This document shows positions 51,978-62,030 of a DNA stretch of 64,000 nt, one piece after another. The notes under the pieces were generated by a model. That model was not told the DNA's origin. It made no database searches and saw nothing but the letters and a program-made list of their open reading frames with translations. The stretch's first letter is position 1, and each line of letters begins with the position of its first letter. A program made the translations under genes and the position numbers. This stretch comes from Tautonia marina (GTDB lineage Bacteria > Planctomycetota > Planctomycetia > Isosphaerales > Isosphaeraceae): the NCBI RefSeq assembly GCF_009177065.1, contig NZ_WEZF01000004.1:62001-126000 (forward strand), given 5' to 3'.

Positions 51978-53180
51978 TCAGGTCACGGCGCCGGTGGTGG
52001 TGGAGAACGGCCGCCAGGCGCCGGAGTCGAGGATCTCGGCAATGGCATCGAGGGCCAGGTCCAGCTCATCATCCCGCGAGTAGAAGTGAGGGGAGAGGCG
52101 GATCCCGGCTCCGGGCCGATAGTCGCAGAGGATCTCCCGGGCCTTCAGGGCTCGGGAGACGGCCAGGCCCTCCGGCACGTCGAGGGCCACGGTCCCCGCG
52201 CGTCGGCCTGGATCGCGGGGGGTCGTCGATCGGAAGCCGCGGGCGTCGGCCAGCCGGAGCAAGCGGTCGGTCTGGCGGATCGACTTGGAGCGGATCGCCT
52301 CGATGCCGGCCTCCTGGATGATCTCCAGGCCCGGCCTTGCGGCGTAGAGGGCGGGGATGCTTGGGGTGCCGTTGAGGAACCGCCAGGCGTCGGCCCGGCG
52401 CTCGAGCGTCGGTTCGAACGCAAACGGACGAACGTGCGACATCCAGCCGGTCAGGCGAGGGGTGAGGTCCTCCCGGATCTCGGGACGGACCCAGAGGAAC
52501 GCAGTCCCCGGACCCCCGCAGAGCCACTTGAGGCAGCCTCCGAGATAGACATCGACCCCGAGCTCTCGGACATCGACCGGGATCGATCCGACCGACTGGT
52601 AGCCGTCGATGATCGTGATCGCGCCGACCTGCCTGGCCCGATCGGCGATGCTGGCCACGTCGTGGATGTACGAGCTCTTGAACAGGACGTGTGAGAGGTT
52701 GACGAAGGCGGTCCGCTCGTCGATGGCCTCGATGACGCGGGTGGTGTCGATGGTGATGCCGTCGTCGGTCGGGATGTCGATGACCTCGGCCCCGAGGCTC
52801 CGCTGCTCCTCGATCAGGTAGCGGATAGAGGGGAAGTGCATGGCGTCGGTGACGATCCGCGGGCGGAAGCCCCGGAAGTCGAAGCAGCTAAAGATGACGG
52901 CGTGAGTCAGCGTGACGCTCGGCTGGAAGACTACCTCACCCGGCCCGGCTCCGATCAGGGGGGCGACCAGATCGCCGGTCGAGGCGGCCAGGTCCCACCA
53001 GGTTTCCTCCCAGGCTCGGACCCCTCGGGAGGCCCAGGTGGCGTAGTACTCGTGGAGGCACTCATCCACAGCGCTGGGCACGGCGCCGAGGGAGTTGCTG
53101 ATGAGGTAGGTCGTCGTCCCCAGGATCGGGAAGCGGTCGCGGAAGCTCAGGAGTGAGTCGGTCGGGCTAGCGGGGCTCAT
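51978..53180 (-). CDS. Kynureninase-like class V PLP enzyme
   Basis: The 400-residue product carries class V aminotransferase landmarks: DGYQSVGSIPVDV and the cofactor lysine in GGCLKWLCGGPGTAFLWVR. The GGPG element and the pairing with a KynB-like gene suggest kynureninase, which cleaves kynurenine to anthranilate. Class V enzymes are broad, so another beta-elimination or desulfurase-like activity is possible. The ATG overlaps the KynB stop by four bases (ATGA), and a lactate dehydrogenase gene is upstream with another four-base overlap. Sequence and context point the same way. Confidence 0.7.
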   Translation of the reverse strand: MSPASPTDSLLSFRDRFPILGTTTYLISNSLGAVPSAVDECLHEYYATWASRGVRAWEETWWDLAASTGDLVAPLIGAGPGEVVFQPSVTLTHAVIFSCFDFRGFRPRIVTDAMHFPSIRYLIEEQRSLGAEVIDIPTDDGITIDTTRVIEAIDERTAFVNLSHVLFKSSYIHDVASIADRARQVGAITIIDGYQSVGSIPVDVRELGVDVYLGGCLKWLCGGPGTAFLWVRPEIREDLTPRLTGWMSHVRPFAFEPTLERRADAWRFLNGTPSIPALYAARPGLEIIQEAGIEAIRSKSIRQTDRLLRLADARGFRSTTPRDPGRRAGTVALDVPEGLAVSRALKAREILCDYRPGAGIRLSPHFYSRDDELDLALDAIAEILDSGAWRPFSTTTGAVT

Positions 53181-53803
53181 GAGGGAAGGGTCCTCAGGAT
53201 GGCTCGGACGGGGCTGGCGTCGAACCCGACGAGTCGAAGCGGCAGGGCGATCAGCTCATATCGGCCTTCGGGCACGTCGGCAAGGACCAGCCCTTCGAGG
53301 ATCGTCATGCCAAGGTCGAGGAACCGGTGATGGGCGGGGAGATCCTTCGACGAGAAGGGATCGACGCTCGGGGTATCGAGTCCGACGAGCCGGACGCCTA
53401 GATCGTGTAGCCAGGCGACGAGGTCGGGGTCGAGGGCGTTGAAGTCTTCGCGGAACAGCTCGGGGTCGGGGAACGAGTCGGTGGCGATGAGGAGGCGGGG
53501 GGCGTCGATCGTGGTCCCTCGAAGGTGATCGACGCGGACCAACGCTCCCGGCTCAACCGCCACGCGGATGACCTGACAGGTGCCGATGAATCGGTCGATC
53601 GGCCAGGAATCGACTCCGGCCGAGCCCCGGCCGTAGTGGTTCGGGCCGTCCACGTGGGAGCCGAGGTGAACGGTCGCGTGCAGGGTCGAGAGGGTGAGGT
53701 TGTCCCCCCGGTTGAGGTCAAGCAGCACCTCCCGGCGGGGCGGGGTGTCGCCTGGCCAGACCTTGAGACGGTCGGAGATGGGAGGGGAGAGGTCGAAGAT
53801 CAT
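53177..53803 (-). CDS. kynB: Kynurenine formamidase-like cyclase-family hydrolase
   Basis: The 208-residue product has the metal motif of cyclase-family hydrolases: HLGSHVDGPNH (His46, His50, Asp52, His56). The surrounding MIFDLSPPISDRLKVWPGDTPP and a later VGLDTPSVDPF are typical of bacterial KynB. It would remove the formyl group from N-formylkynurenine. Its start overlaps the LDH stop by four bases and its stop overlaps the KynU-like start. Tryptophan 2,3-dioxygenase is not in the window. Confidence 0.75.
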   Translation of the reverse strand: MIFDLSPPISDRLKVWPGDTPPRREVLLDLNRGDNLTLSTLHATVHLGSHVDGPNHYGRGSAGVDSWPIDRFIGTCQVIRVAVEPGALVRVDHLRGTTIDAPRLLIATDSFPDPELFREDFNALDPDLVAWLHDLGVRLVGLDTPSVDPFSSKDLPAHHRFLDLGMTILEGLVLADVPEGRYELIALPLRLVGFDASPVRAILRTLPS

Positions 53804-54774
53804 GCGAAGAAGCCTCCGATCCCTCGGACCTCGTCGAGGCTCTTGCGGAGGGTCTGGACCGAGTGGACGAAGGCGTCTCGCTCGGCAGGGGTCAGCGGGA
53901 GGTCGATGACGTGCTCGGCCCCTCCTCGGCCGACGACGCTGGGCAGGCTGCTCGACATCGGGCCGGAAAGCCCTTCGAGGTTGGTCAGAGGGGAGCAGAC
54001 GGTCAGGACGGTCTTCTGATCGCGGAGGATCGCCTCGACGATGCCGACCAGGGCCAGGCCGATGGCGTAGTAGGTGGCCTGCTTACGCTGGATGATCTCG
54101 TAGGCGGCGGTGCGGGTCTGCTCGGCGATCCGATCGCGGTCGGCCAGGTCCTTGGAGCGGCCTTGAGCCCCGACGAAGGTTTCGAGGCCGACGCCGCCGA
54201 TCGACGCGAGGCTCCAGACGGGAACCTGGGTGTCGCCGTGCTCGCCGATGATGTAGGCGTGGACGCTCCGGGGGTTGACGCGGAAGTGCTCGCCCAGCAG
54301 GAAGCGGAAGCGGGCCGTGTCAAGCACGGTGCCGGAGCCGAGCACCCGGCCTTGCGGCAATCCGGCTTTCTCAGCGGCGATCTGGGTCAGAACGTCCACG
54401 GGGTTGGTGGCGATCAACTGGATGGCGCTGGGAGAGGCGGCGACGATCTTCGGCACGATGTCCTCAATGACGGCGGCGTTCTTGGCCAGCAGGTCGAGCC
54501 GGGTTTCACCGGGGCGCTGGTTGCGGCCGGCGGTGATGACAACGACCTCGGCATCGGCCAGGTCGTCGTAGGTTCCGGCCCGAACGCGCATGGGAGAGAC
54601 GAAGGGGAGGCCGTGGTTCAGGTCCATTGCCTCCCCCTCGGCCCGGCGGTGGTCGAGGTCGATCATGACCAGCTCGGAGGCTACCCGGCGCTGCATGAGG
54701 GCGTAGGCAAAGGAGCTGCCGACCATGCCCGTGCCAACCAGGCCGACCTTGCCGCCGCGTGCTTCACCGATCAT
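53800..54774 (-). CDS. ldh: L-lactate dehydrogenase (LDH/MDH family)
   Basis: The 324-residue product shows the NAD-binding VGTGMVGSSFAYA, the adenosine-binding Asp39 and the substrate loop AGRNQRPGETRLDLL. A glutamine at position 86 favours lactate over malate. The catalytic IGEHGDTQVPVWS follows. It belongs to the LDH/MDH family, most likely L-LDH. The ATG at 54774 is close to the divergent alpha/beta hydrolase region. It is the first gene of a four-base-overlapping set LDH, KynB, KynU, which is an unusual grouping. A very long open antisense frame lies across it and is not coding. Confidence 0.85.
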   Translation of the reverse strand: MIGEARGGKVGLVGTGMVGSSFAYALMQRRVASELVMIDLDHRRAEGEAMDLNHGLPFVSPMRVRAGTYDDLADAEVVVITAGRNQRPGETRLDLLAKNAAVIEDIVPKIVAASPSAIQLIATNPVDVLTQIAAEKAGLPQGRVLGSGTVLDTARFRFLLGEHFRVNPRSVHAYIIGEHGDTQVPVWSLASIGGVGLETFVGAQGRSKDLADRDRIAEQTRTAAYEIIQRKQATYYAIGLALVGIVEAILRDQKTVLTVCSPLTNLEGLSGPMSSSLPSVVGRGGAEHVIDLPLTPAERDAFVHSVQTLRKSLDEVRGIGGFFA

Positions 54775-54999
54775 TTGTCGGCCTCCTCAACCAGAACGTG
54801 TCGTGCGTGGATCAAGGGTCTTCGACTAGCGTATCGGATCGACCAGGCTTCGGCGACCGATCGGGGCGGGGTTGGTTCGGATCGGCTCAAGCTCGGGTGG
54901 GCAACCGAGCCGAAGGATGGTAGAGACGGACCCACGGCCGGAGTGCGCCCAGAGCAATCCGGCCTCCCCCCAAATGGATGGAGCGTGGAGATCCGACCG

Positions 55000-56229
55000 A
55001 TGGACCGGCGACAGGCGATCAAAGCAGCGGGCCTCTTGATGGCACAGGCGTCGATCGGGGCTTCGGTGGCGAAGGGCCAGGACTTCGGGGCCCTGCTCGA
55101 AGACTTCGGCAAGGAGCTGCTCCGTCAGCAATTGAGCCCCGAGAACATCCAGCGGACACTCAAGCCTCACCTGACAGGAGAGACGTTCCCGATCCGGACG
55201 GTTGACGGCTGGACGCTGGTTGCTCATCGCTTCCGGCCGAGTACCGGGGTCAGGCCGGGCACGATGCCGGTCATCCTCTGCCACGGCCTGAGCTACAACG
55301 CCCAGTTCTGGGACATCAGCCCCGAGGTCAGCTTCCCCCAGTACCTGGCCGAACGAGGATGGGACGTCTGGGTGGTAAACCTGCGAGGGTCGGGCCTCAG
55401 CTCGAAGTGGGTGGCGAAGATCGACGCCGCGCCGACGATGGTGGTGGGCGGCCTGATCCGAAGGGCCACCAACAACCGGATGGCCCCGACCGGCTACGCA
55501 ACGCTCGACCCGAAGTTCGCCCGGTGGAACCTGGACGACCACATCAACTACGACCTCCCGGCCCTGGTGCATCTGGTCCGATCGCACACGAGGGCGCCCG
55601 AGGTGGCCTGGGTCGGCCACTCGATGGGAGGGATCATCGGCCTTTGCCATCTGGCCCGGTATCAGAACCCGGGGATCGGCCGCCTGGTCACGGTCGGGAG
55701 CCAGGTGACGATGCCGAACGGGCAGCTCGCGACCCAGTTCCTCATGGAGTTGATGACGCTCCGTCAGGGGCAGATCGCCGGGGAGATCCTGCCCGAAGAG
55801 TTGATCATCGACTCGAAGACGAGCATCGACAACATGTTCTTCAATAACAGCCATGTGGACCCCAGGGTGTATCGGGCCTTGACGCACGACGGGATCGACG
55901 TGCCCTCGATCGGACTCTTGCAGCAATACCTCACGTTGGCGGCCCGGAAAGAACTGCTCGACGCAGGGAAGACCTTCAGCTACGCCGCCATGCTGCCGAA
56001 CGTCCAGGCGCCGATCCTGGTCGCCTGCGGGGCGGCCGATCAACTGGCCCCTCCAACCGTGCAGCAGACGATTTATGAGCGGGTCGGGTCGACCGATAAG
56101 ACCTTGATGTACTTCGGTCGCGCCCAGGGCTTCGCCGCCGATTCAGGGCACTCCGACGCCCTTGTCGGGCGGACGAGCCGGCAGCAGGTTTACCCGACCA
56201 TCGAGCAATGGCTCCTCGGGGCCCGATAG
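55000..56229 (+). CDS. Exported alpha/beta hydrolase (lipase-like)
   Basis: A 409-residue protein with a Tat-like leader (MDRRQAIKAAGLLMAQASIGASVAKG), a conserved HGLSYNAQFWD oxyanion region, a nucleophile elbow GHSMGG (serine near residue 208), and the closing DQLAPP and HSDAL motifs of alpha/beta hydrolases with lipase-like lids. It would act on esters in the periplasm or membrane. The ATG at 55000 is preceded by GGAG at nine bases; the frame is open far upstream, but that region is antisense to LDH. A hairpin follows the stop. Confidence 0.8.
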   Translation: MDRRQAIKAAGLLMAQASIGASVAKGQDFGALLEDFGKELLRQQLSPENIQRTLKPHLTGETFPIRTVDGWTLVAHRFRPSTGVRPGTMPVILCHGLSYNAQFWDISPEVSFPQYLAERGWDVWVVNLRGSGLSSKWVAKIDAAPTMVVGGLIRRATNNRMAPTGYATLDPKFARWNLDDHINYDLPALVHLVRSHTRAPEVAWVGHSMGGIIGLCHLARYQNPGIGRLVTVGSQVTMPNGQLATQFLMELMTLRQGQIAGEILPEELIIDSKTSIDNMFFNNSHVDPRVYRALTHDGIDVPSIGLLQQYLTLAARKELLDAGKTFSYAAMLPNVQAPILVACGAADQLAPPTVQQTIYERVGSTDKTLMYFGRAQGFAADSGHSDALVGRTSRQQVYPTIEQWLLGAR

Positions 56230-56288
56230 CCACACGCCTTGGGGGTCGCCATGCGGAAGGAGCCCCCCTTTGCTCCGTCCGGGTGTGG
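56230..56288 (+). terminator. Imperfect terminator hairpin after the alpha/beta hydrolase
   Basis: CCACAC (56230-56235) pairs with GTGTGG (56283-56288), and inside it GGGGG (56241-56245) pairs with CCCCC (56263-56268). It begins at the base after the stop. A short T-run follows the inner stem at 56269-56271. It is a plausible terminator. Confidence 0.4.
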
Positions 56289-56467
56289 TCTGGGTGTTGA
56301 GTGCGTGTTCATCCCGATCGTCAATCGGATGGAGACCCGAGTTCGCGCTTGGAGTCCGAGCCTGCCTGGCCGGACTGACGATCGAGGACCCGGGTCCCCA
56401 TTCCAAACCGATTGGCGGATCGTGTCGCTCCGTCGGCACGTCAAGAGAGGGATGAGGGTCGATCTCA

Positions 56468-57235
56468 ATGAGTCATCGTCTGGTCGTCCGAGGGTTGGTG
56501 GGGCTGGTGGTTGTCTGGGGGGGGCTCGCGGTCGGGAACACGGCGAGGGCCGGCCTGATCGTTAATCTCGACTTCAGCAAGGGGGATAACCTTTCGACCA
56601 TCGCCGCACAGGGGCTGACGTTTCTGGCCTCGCCGAACGTGCAGGAGTCGCAATTCGCTCAGGTCGTCGATGGCAAGCTGATTCTGAACACCATGGGTTT
56701 TCCCTCCGATATCTATGCCGGGTATCAGCTTGCTCCCGCCTACGCCGCCGATCGAGACACCACGCTAGAGGTCGTCACCCGGGTGACGAACAGCACGAGC
56801 GCTTTCGGGCTCTATCTCGGGTTTGGGGGTGAGGAGGAGTACGCAGTGCTCTTCGCCAATCCTAACTCCTGGCACATGTACCAGATCGCAAGCGGGTCGG
56901 TCTCGGGTGAGGTCAAGTACACCCTTTCGACATCGGCCAACTCGAACAGTTATGTCCTGAAGATCGATGATGTTGTTGTCAACACAGGGACCCTTCCGGG
57001 TGGGGCCGCGAACAATGCTGCGCTCTATTTCGGGGACGGCACCCCGACCGGCGGGAACATGAGGGCAGAGATCACCTCGATTCGGTACTCCTCGGTCATT
57101 CCAGGGGGCGATGCCGTGGCGGTGCCCGAACCCTCGAATCTGGTGATGGCACTGACGGGCACGCTTTGCATGTCGGTCGGCTACCTGCATCGAATCCGAA
57201 GCCGTCGCCAGGCGCGCAGGAGCCTTGCGTCCTAA
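56468..57235 (+). CDS. PEP-CTERM sorted surface protein
   Basis: The 255-residue product has a signal peptide (GLVGLVVVWGGLAVGNTARAG), a beta-sandwich-like body (GLIVNLDFSKGDNL; NSTSAFGLYLGFGG; YVLKIDDVVVNTG), and a PEP-CTERM sorting tail (VAVPEPSNLVMAL, a helix, then RIRSRRQARR). The PEP motif is processed by an exosortase elsewhere in the genome. It likely lies on the outside of the cell, possibly with a polysaccharide. It is alone on this strand between the alpha/beta hydrolase and a convergent hypothetical gene. Confidence 0.85.
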   Translation: MSHRLVVRGLVGLVVVWGGLAVGNTARAGLIVNLDFSKGDNLSTIAAQGLTFLASPNVQESQFAQVVDGKLILNTMGFPSDIYAGYQLAPAYAADRDTTLEVVTRVTNSTSAFGLYLGFGGEEEYAVLFANPNSWHMYQIASGSVSGEVKYTLSTSANSNSYVLKIDDVVVNTGTLPGGAANNAALYFGDGTPTGGNMRAEITSIRYSSVIPGGDAVAVPEPSNLVMALTGTLCMSVGYLHRIRSRRQARRSLAS

Positions 57236-57273
57236 GACGTTTGGACTCAGTCGAGGCGAGACGATTCTCGATC

Positions 57274-57293
57274 CGTCCCCGAGAGAGGGGGCG
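57274..57293. terminator. Short hairpin in the convergent gap
   Basis: CGTCCCC (57274-57280) pairs with GGGGGCG (57287-57293) around a 6-base loop (one T-G pair). It lies between the stops of the PEP-CTERM gene and the convergent hypothetical gene. No U-run. Confidence 0.4.
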
Positions 57294-57328
57294 GGCGACC
57301 CGGCTGGAGGTCGGAGTGTCGGGGACGG

Positions 57329-58432
57329 TCAAGAACGGCGTCGGGCAGTGGCGGCTTGAGCCCGTCGCGCCCGGCGGTTCGAAGGGGGTAACGGGGTGCG
57401 AAGCACCGATCGGAGGGAGCCGGCGGGCGAGGGAGCGCGGCTGGGCATGGGTTCGTTTCGCGCCGGGGAGCTTGAAGCAGTCGGGGCCGTCGAGCAAGCC
57501 GAGGCGTTGGGATCCGAGGGATTTGACGTGGGATAGACATCGGGCCGACATCGCGTGACCGAACGGTCGGGTCGAGGGCCGGGAGAGTGAGACTCGACCT
57601 CGGGAGTCGGGGCGGTCGTGGAGCGGTTGCCGAGGGACTGGAGTCGGCGCAACTCATTGATTGAACGAGTGATCTGGCGTCGAGCGTCGGCAGCATAGCG
57701 TTCGAGGAGGCGGATCGGGGCGGGGTCGGTGGCGTGCAGGCCGGCCTCGGCATCGAGGCGATGACGGGCGTCTCGGGCATCAAGGTAGGCGTCGAGGCGA
57801 TCTCGGAGGGCGAGGACGGCCTGGGAGACGAGATCGAGGCCGGGAGAGGCGGTCTTGTCTTCGGGATCGAGATCCCAGGGCCCGGTGCCGTCTCGGGCGA
57901 AGGGGGAAACGCCAAGCAGGTCGAGGGCGAGGTTCCAGGTGTCTCGGGTCCAGCCCTCGTGGCGGTGGAGGGAGTCGGCCACCTCGTCCCAGCGCTCGAG
58001 AAGCCACAGGACACCATGCCTGGATTGAAGCAAGAGGAGCTGGATGCGGTCGGGGTGGCTGGCGAGGCGGTAGCCGAGCGAGGCGGCCTCGGCGGCGCGG
58101 TCGTCGTCCCAGGATTCGGAAGCGGTCGTGGCGAGTTCGGCGCGGGCGGCGACGATGCGGGCCTCGCACGCATCGAGGCGGACGGATTCGGCCACGAGGC
58201 GATCGAAGTGCCACCGTTGCGCGGGTCCGTCTGGCCGGTAGTCGGGGGACCAGAGTTGCTGACGCTCGGCGATGGTCGCTGCCATGTTTTCGGGCGGGCA
58301 GGTGCCGACGCGGGAGAGTCCGTGCGTCTGGGCGTTGCGACGCGAGGCGGCCTTGCCCGCCTCGGTCTTCGGGCCGGTGGAGCGGAGCGCGTTGAGGCGA
58401 TTGGCGAGGATTTGTGACAGTGTGGCGGCCAT
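57329..58432 (-). CDS. Hypothetical protein with NRLNAxxSTGPxTxxGK motif
   Basis: The N-terminus carries the motif NRLNALRSTGPKTEAGKAASRRNAQTHGL split over two halves, which recurs in conserved hypothetical proteins of planctomycetes and acidobacteria. The 367-residue product continues with long helices (LDACEARIVAARAELATTA; RRQITRSINELRRLQSL) and ends in about 90 residues of low-complexity Pro/Ser/Arg/Ala. The tail may be frameshifted or simply disordered. No catalytic motif is visible. Conserved basic residues near the N-terminus suggest nucleic-acid contact, though this is inference. The ATG at 58432 starts just before the motif; the frame extends to 58561. Confidence 0.6.
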   Translation of the reverse strand: MAATLSQILANRLNALRSTGPKTEAGKAASRRNAQTHGLSRVGTCPPENMAATIAERQQLWSPDYRPDGPAQRWHFDRLVAESVRLDACEARIVAARAELATTASESWDDDRAAEAASLGYRLASHPDRIQLLLLQSRHGVLWLLERWDEVADSLHRHEGWTRDTWNLALDLLGVSPFARDGTGPWDLDPEDKTASPGLDLVSQAVLALRDRLDAYLDARDARHRLDAEAGLHATDPAPIRLLERYAADARRQITRSINELRRLQSLGNRSTTAPTPEVESHSPGPRPDRSVTRCRPDVYPTSNPSDPNASACSTAPTASSSPARNEPMPSRAPSPAGSLRSVLRTPLPPSNRRARRAQAATARRRS

Positions 58433-58677
58433 GAGGGAGGTCCTGAAGGGTGCTGATTCAAAAGGGTGCCAAGAGAACGCGACTGCGGAGCGGACGCGCG
58501 CGTCTTCCCTGGTATGATCGAGAAATTCAGGACCTTTAATTGCGGAAATCCGGGAGAACATGGGGAGTCGGGCGCGGAAGGCCCCTGATACGCCGTGGAA
58601 GCATGAACGAGGGAGATCTGAGGCAGGCAGGTTGGAGGGATTCGGGTTCGAGATGGTTGGGAGGCTCGTACGCAGAC

Positions 58678-58705
58678 GGGGCGACTCACGCGTCGGAGTC
58701 GCCCC
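58678..58705 (-). terminator. Perfect 10-bp hairpin after a small exported-protein gene
   Basis: GGGGCGACTC (58678-58687) and GAGTCGCCCC (58696-58705) are perfectly complementary with an 8-base loop. It ends 24 bases past the stop at 58730. The tail GTCTGCG has no U-run, but the stem is very stable. Confidence 0.55.
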
Positions 58706-58729
58706 GAGATGTTGCCGAAGATCAGAAGC

Positions 58730-59095
58730 TCAGAGCGACTGGAACCGCGCACTGGGGACGTAGAGAACTCCAGGCTCCAGCGGAGGAATCACAACCCGCT
58801 TCCCCATGACGATTGGGTGCATATCCCAGGCCCGCCAGACATAAACTTTCCGAGGGCCGGGGAGCAGTTCAAACACCGAGACCGAATCATAAGGTCCGAT
58901 CCGATGGTCTTCGAAGATCGAAGGGTTGAAGTCGTGAGTCACTCTCACCCGGATCTCGAAGGGGAGTTCGTTTTGGATTCGGACGGTTGCCACGGGTTCG
59001 CTCGACGCGGCGGTCTGCGACTCGGTCATCGCGAGGAATCCGGCGACGAGGAAACTGAACAACGCGAGCCAGGCGATTGGGTGGTGGCGGAACAT
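58730..59095 (-). CDS. Small exported hypothetical protein, 121 aa
   Basis: A hydrophobic leader (WLALFSFLVAGFLAMTESQT) is followed by a compact beta-rich domain: VRIQNELPFEIRVRVTHDFN, VSVFELLPGPRKVYVWR and IPPLEPGVLYVPSA. The pattern fits a small beta-sandwich exported or lipid-anchored to the periplasm, but no lipobox is visible. No known family matches. The ATG at 59095 is preceded by a G-rich element that also lies in a hairpin (59113-59132), which may limit initiation. A strong hairpin follows the stop. The upstream kinase gene is separated by a terminator. Confidence 0.6.
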   Translation of the reverse strand: MFRHHPIAWLALFSFLVAGFLAMTESQTAASSEPVATVRIQNELPFEIRVRVTHDFNPSIFEDHRIGPYDSVSVFELLPGPRKVYVWRAWDMHPIVMGKRVVIPPLEPGVLYVPSARFQSL

Positions 59096-59112
59096 GGAAC
59101 CATCCCCCCATC

Positions 59113-59132
59113 CCCCCTCTCCATTGAGGGGG
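59113..59132 (-). repeat. Hairpin upstream of the small exported-protein start
   Basis: CCCCCTC (59113-59119) pairs with GAGGGGG (59126-59132) around a 6-base loop. On the minus strand the C-rich arm lies 17 bases from the ATG at 59095. It may fold up the ribosome-binding region or act as a remnant of a repeat. Confidence 0.35.
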
Positions 59133-59141
59133 AAAACAAGA

Positions 59142-59180
59142 AAGGCCCCACCCTCGCGCAAGATCGCAAGGAGGGGCCTT
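59142..59180 (-). terminator. Terminator-like hairpin with T-rich tail
   Basis: AAGGCCCC (59142-59149) pairs with GGGGCCTT (59173-59180) around a 23-base loop. On the minus strand a T-rich stretch (TCTTGTTTT) follows. It lies about 150 bases after the kinase-like stop (59332). Confidence 0.5.
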
Positions 59181-59331
59181 CGTGGCAAGAACAGGCTTCC
59201 CCGTCAAGAGAAAGCCATCATAGGACCATAATCCCGACCCTCAGTAGGTGTCAAGGAAAAATCGGCACGTCTGGATGTTTTTCGGGGAGAGGATCGCGCT
59301 CTGTGCGTCAGTTGCGCAGAGCTGGTCGAAA

Positions 59332-60186
59332 TCATCCCTTCCGAGCGGATTGTCGATCGGGATGAGCGGCGGAATCGCGGAACATGTAGGCCTTGGGGAT
59401 GCTCGACGCCGGGGGAGGGGCGGATCGATCGGTCAGGAAGCGGCCGAGGATGAAGTGTCGGACGGCGCGGTAGGGACGGCGAACGAGGCTATGGAGGATC
59501 AGGAGCGGCCCTTTGCGACGGGCGGAGGAGAGTTCGGCCTCGGTGAAATCCTCGGGGCGCTGGCGGCGGTGGAGCTTGCGGAGGTGGTAGCGATCGACGC
59601 GCTGAAGGTACGAGAGGATTGGGCGGCCGAGCCAGCGGGGGAACAGTTCGAGGGCGATTTGCAGGTCGATGATCGCCGGAGAACCGTCGGGGAGAACCAG
59701 GACGTTCTCGGGCTTCGAGAGGTCGTTGTGCGAGATGCCGCGCTGGTGGATGGCGTCGAGAATCTGAAAGAGGCGAGGGAAGTAGTCGGCATCGACCCGG
59801 CGGCGCTGGCCGCGAAAGTATTCGCGGAGGTTCACGCCGTCGAGGTATTCGCGGACCAGGCCGTTGCGGCCAAAGTCCTCAAGCAAGGTGGGAACCCCGT
59901 CAATCCCGGAGAGGCGGCGCAGGTAATGGCGTTCGCGGTGGGCGAGATACCGGCCGAGCAAGGTTAATGGGGGAAGCCACCACGGGTCGGTGTGGTAGAT
60001 CTTCAGGAGGAGATGGGCCGGGGCCGGGGAGTTCGGATCGACGCGGCGGTAGATTCCGGTCGCGGCGTAGAAATCGAACTTGAGCGTCTTTTCGAGCGCG
60101 TAGTCTTCGGAGCCGAGGAGCGTGGCCGTCGCGGGCAGCGCGTGACCGCGGAGAGATCGGTAGCGGACCCAGTCGGCGTCTGGCAT
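59332..60186 (-). CDS. RIO/WaaP-like protein kinase
   Basis: The 284-residue product has a kinase-like core: Lys62 in LLKIYH, a catalytic HNDLSKPENVL (Asp155, Asn161), and metal-binding Asp174 in IIDLQIA (DLQ in place of DFG). RIO1 and lipopolysaccharide-core (WaaP) kinases show the same short loop pattern. It would phosphorylate a protein or a lipid sugar; which one is unclear. The N-terminus begins MPDADWVRYRSLRGHALP. It points away from the ATP-grasp gene on the other strand, sharing a divergent control region. A terminator with a T-rich tail follows. Confidence 0.75.
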   Translation of the reverse strand: MPDADWVRYRSLRGHALPATATLLGSEDYALEKTLKFDFYAATGIYRRVDPNSPAPAHLLLKIYHTDPWWLPPLTLLGRYLAHRERHYLRRLSGIDGVPTLLEDFGRNGLVREYLDGVNLREYFRGQRRRVDADYFPRLFQILDAIHQRGISHNDLSKPENVLVLPDGSPAIIDLQIALELFPRWLGRPILSYLQRVDRYHLRKLHRRQRPEDFTEAELSSARRKGPLLILHSLVRRPYRAVRHFILGRFLTDRSAPPPASSIPKAYMFRDSAAHPDRQSARKG

Positions 60187-60526
60187 GAGTTTGGGCCTCT
60201 TCCTGGGCTCGGAAAACGTCCTTTGTATTGGGGAGAATATCGTACGCCTGGCAAAAAAGGTCCAGAGAAACTGCGCCGAGAAATCTTGACGGCAAGGGAG
60301 TTGGGGGACCGCGGGACGAGAGGAGCCTGGGGGCTCTTGAGTGACTGGAGTCCAGGGCGGGCAGGCTCGGCCATTCGCGAGCCGTTTCCGACCATCGGGC
60401 AGGTTGAGTGGGGCCGATCCAGACGGGGTTCTCCGCGAAGCGGGACGAACGGGTCGGATTGACGCTCGGGAGGTGGGCTGTTAGGGTCTGAGCACCTCTC
60501 TCAGCCCCAGGGGGCGACGATCGCCC
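60187..60526. other. Divergent intergenic region
   Basis: The 340 bases between the kinase-like gene and the ATP-grasp gene contain a plus-strand promoter candidate (60459-60487) and a small leader hairpin CTGAG/CTCAG near 60488-60504. No further gene is seen. The minus-strand promoter for the kinase is not clear. Confidence 0.5.
60459..60487 (+). promoter_or_regulatory. Candidate promoter for the ATP-grasp unit
   Basis: TTGACG (60459-60464) and TAGGGT (60482-60487) are 17 bases apart. The -35 matches five of six bases; the -10 is weak. Transcription would start near 60494, 33 bases before the ATG at 60527. Confidence 0.4.
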
Positions 60527-62026
<1,500 letters not shown>

Positions 62027-62030
62027 TGCC

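Noticed and set aside
53863-54999. Long plus-strand open frame across the LDH gene, in frame with the alpha/beta hydrolase
   Set aside because: It is antisense to a clear LDH gene and Gly/Asp/Val-rich in a way typical of high-GC shadow frames. The hydrolase has its own ATG at 55000 with a ribosome site and leader peptide.
54826-56043. Minus-strand 405-codon frame opposite the alpha/beta hydrolase
   Set aside because: The plus-strand frame has the Tat-like leader and GHSMGG elbow; this one is His/Arg/Asp-rich shadow.
57247-58752. Minus-strand 501-codon frame overlapping the NRLNA-motif gene
   Set aside because: It is very Pro/Ser/Arg-rich with no motif, while the overlapping frame carries the conserved NRLNA-STGP motif.
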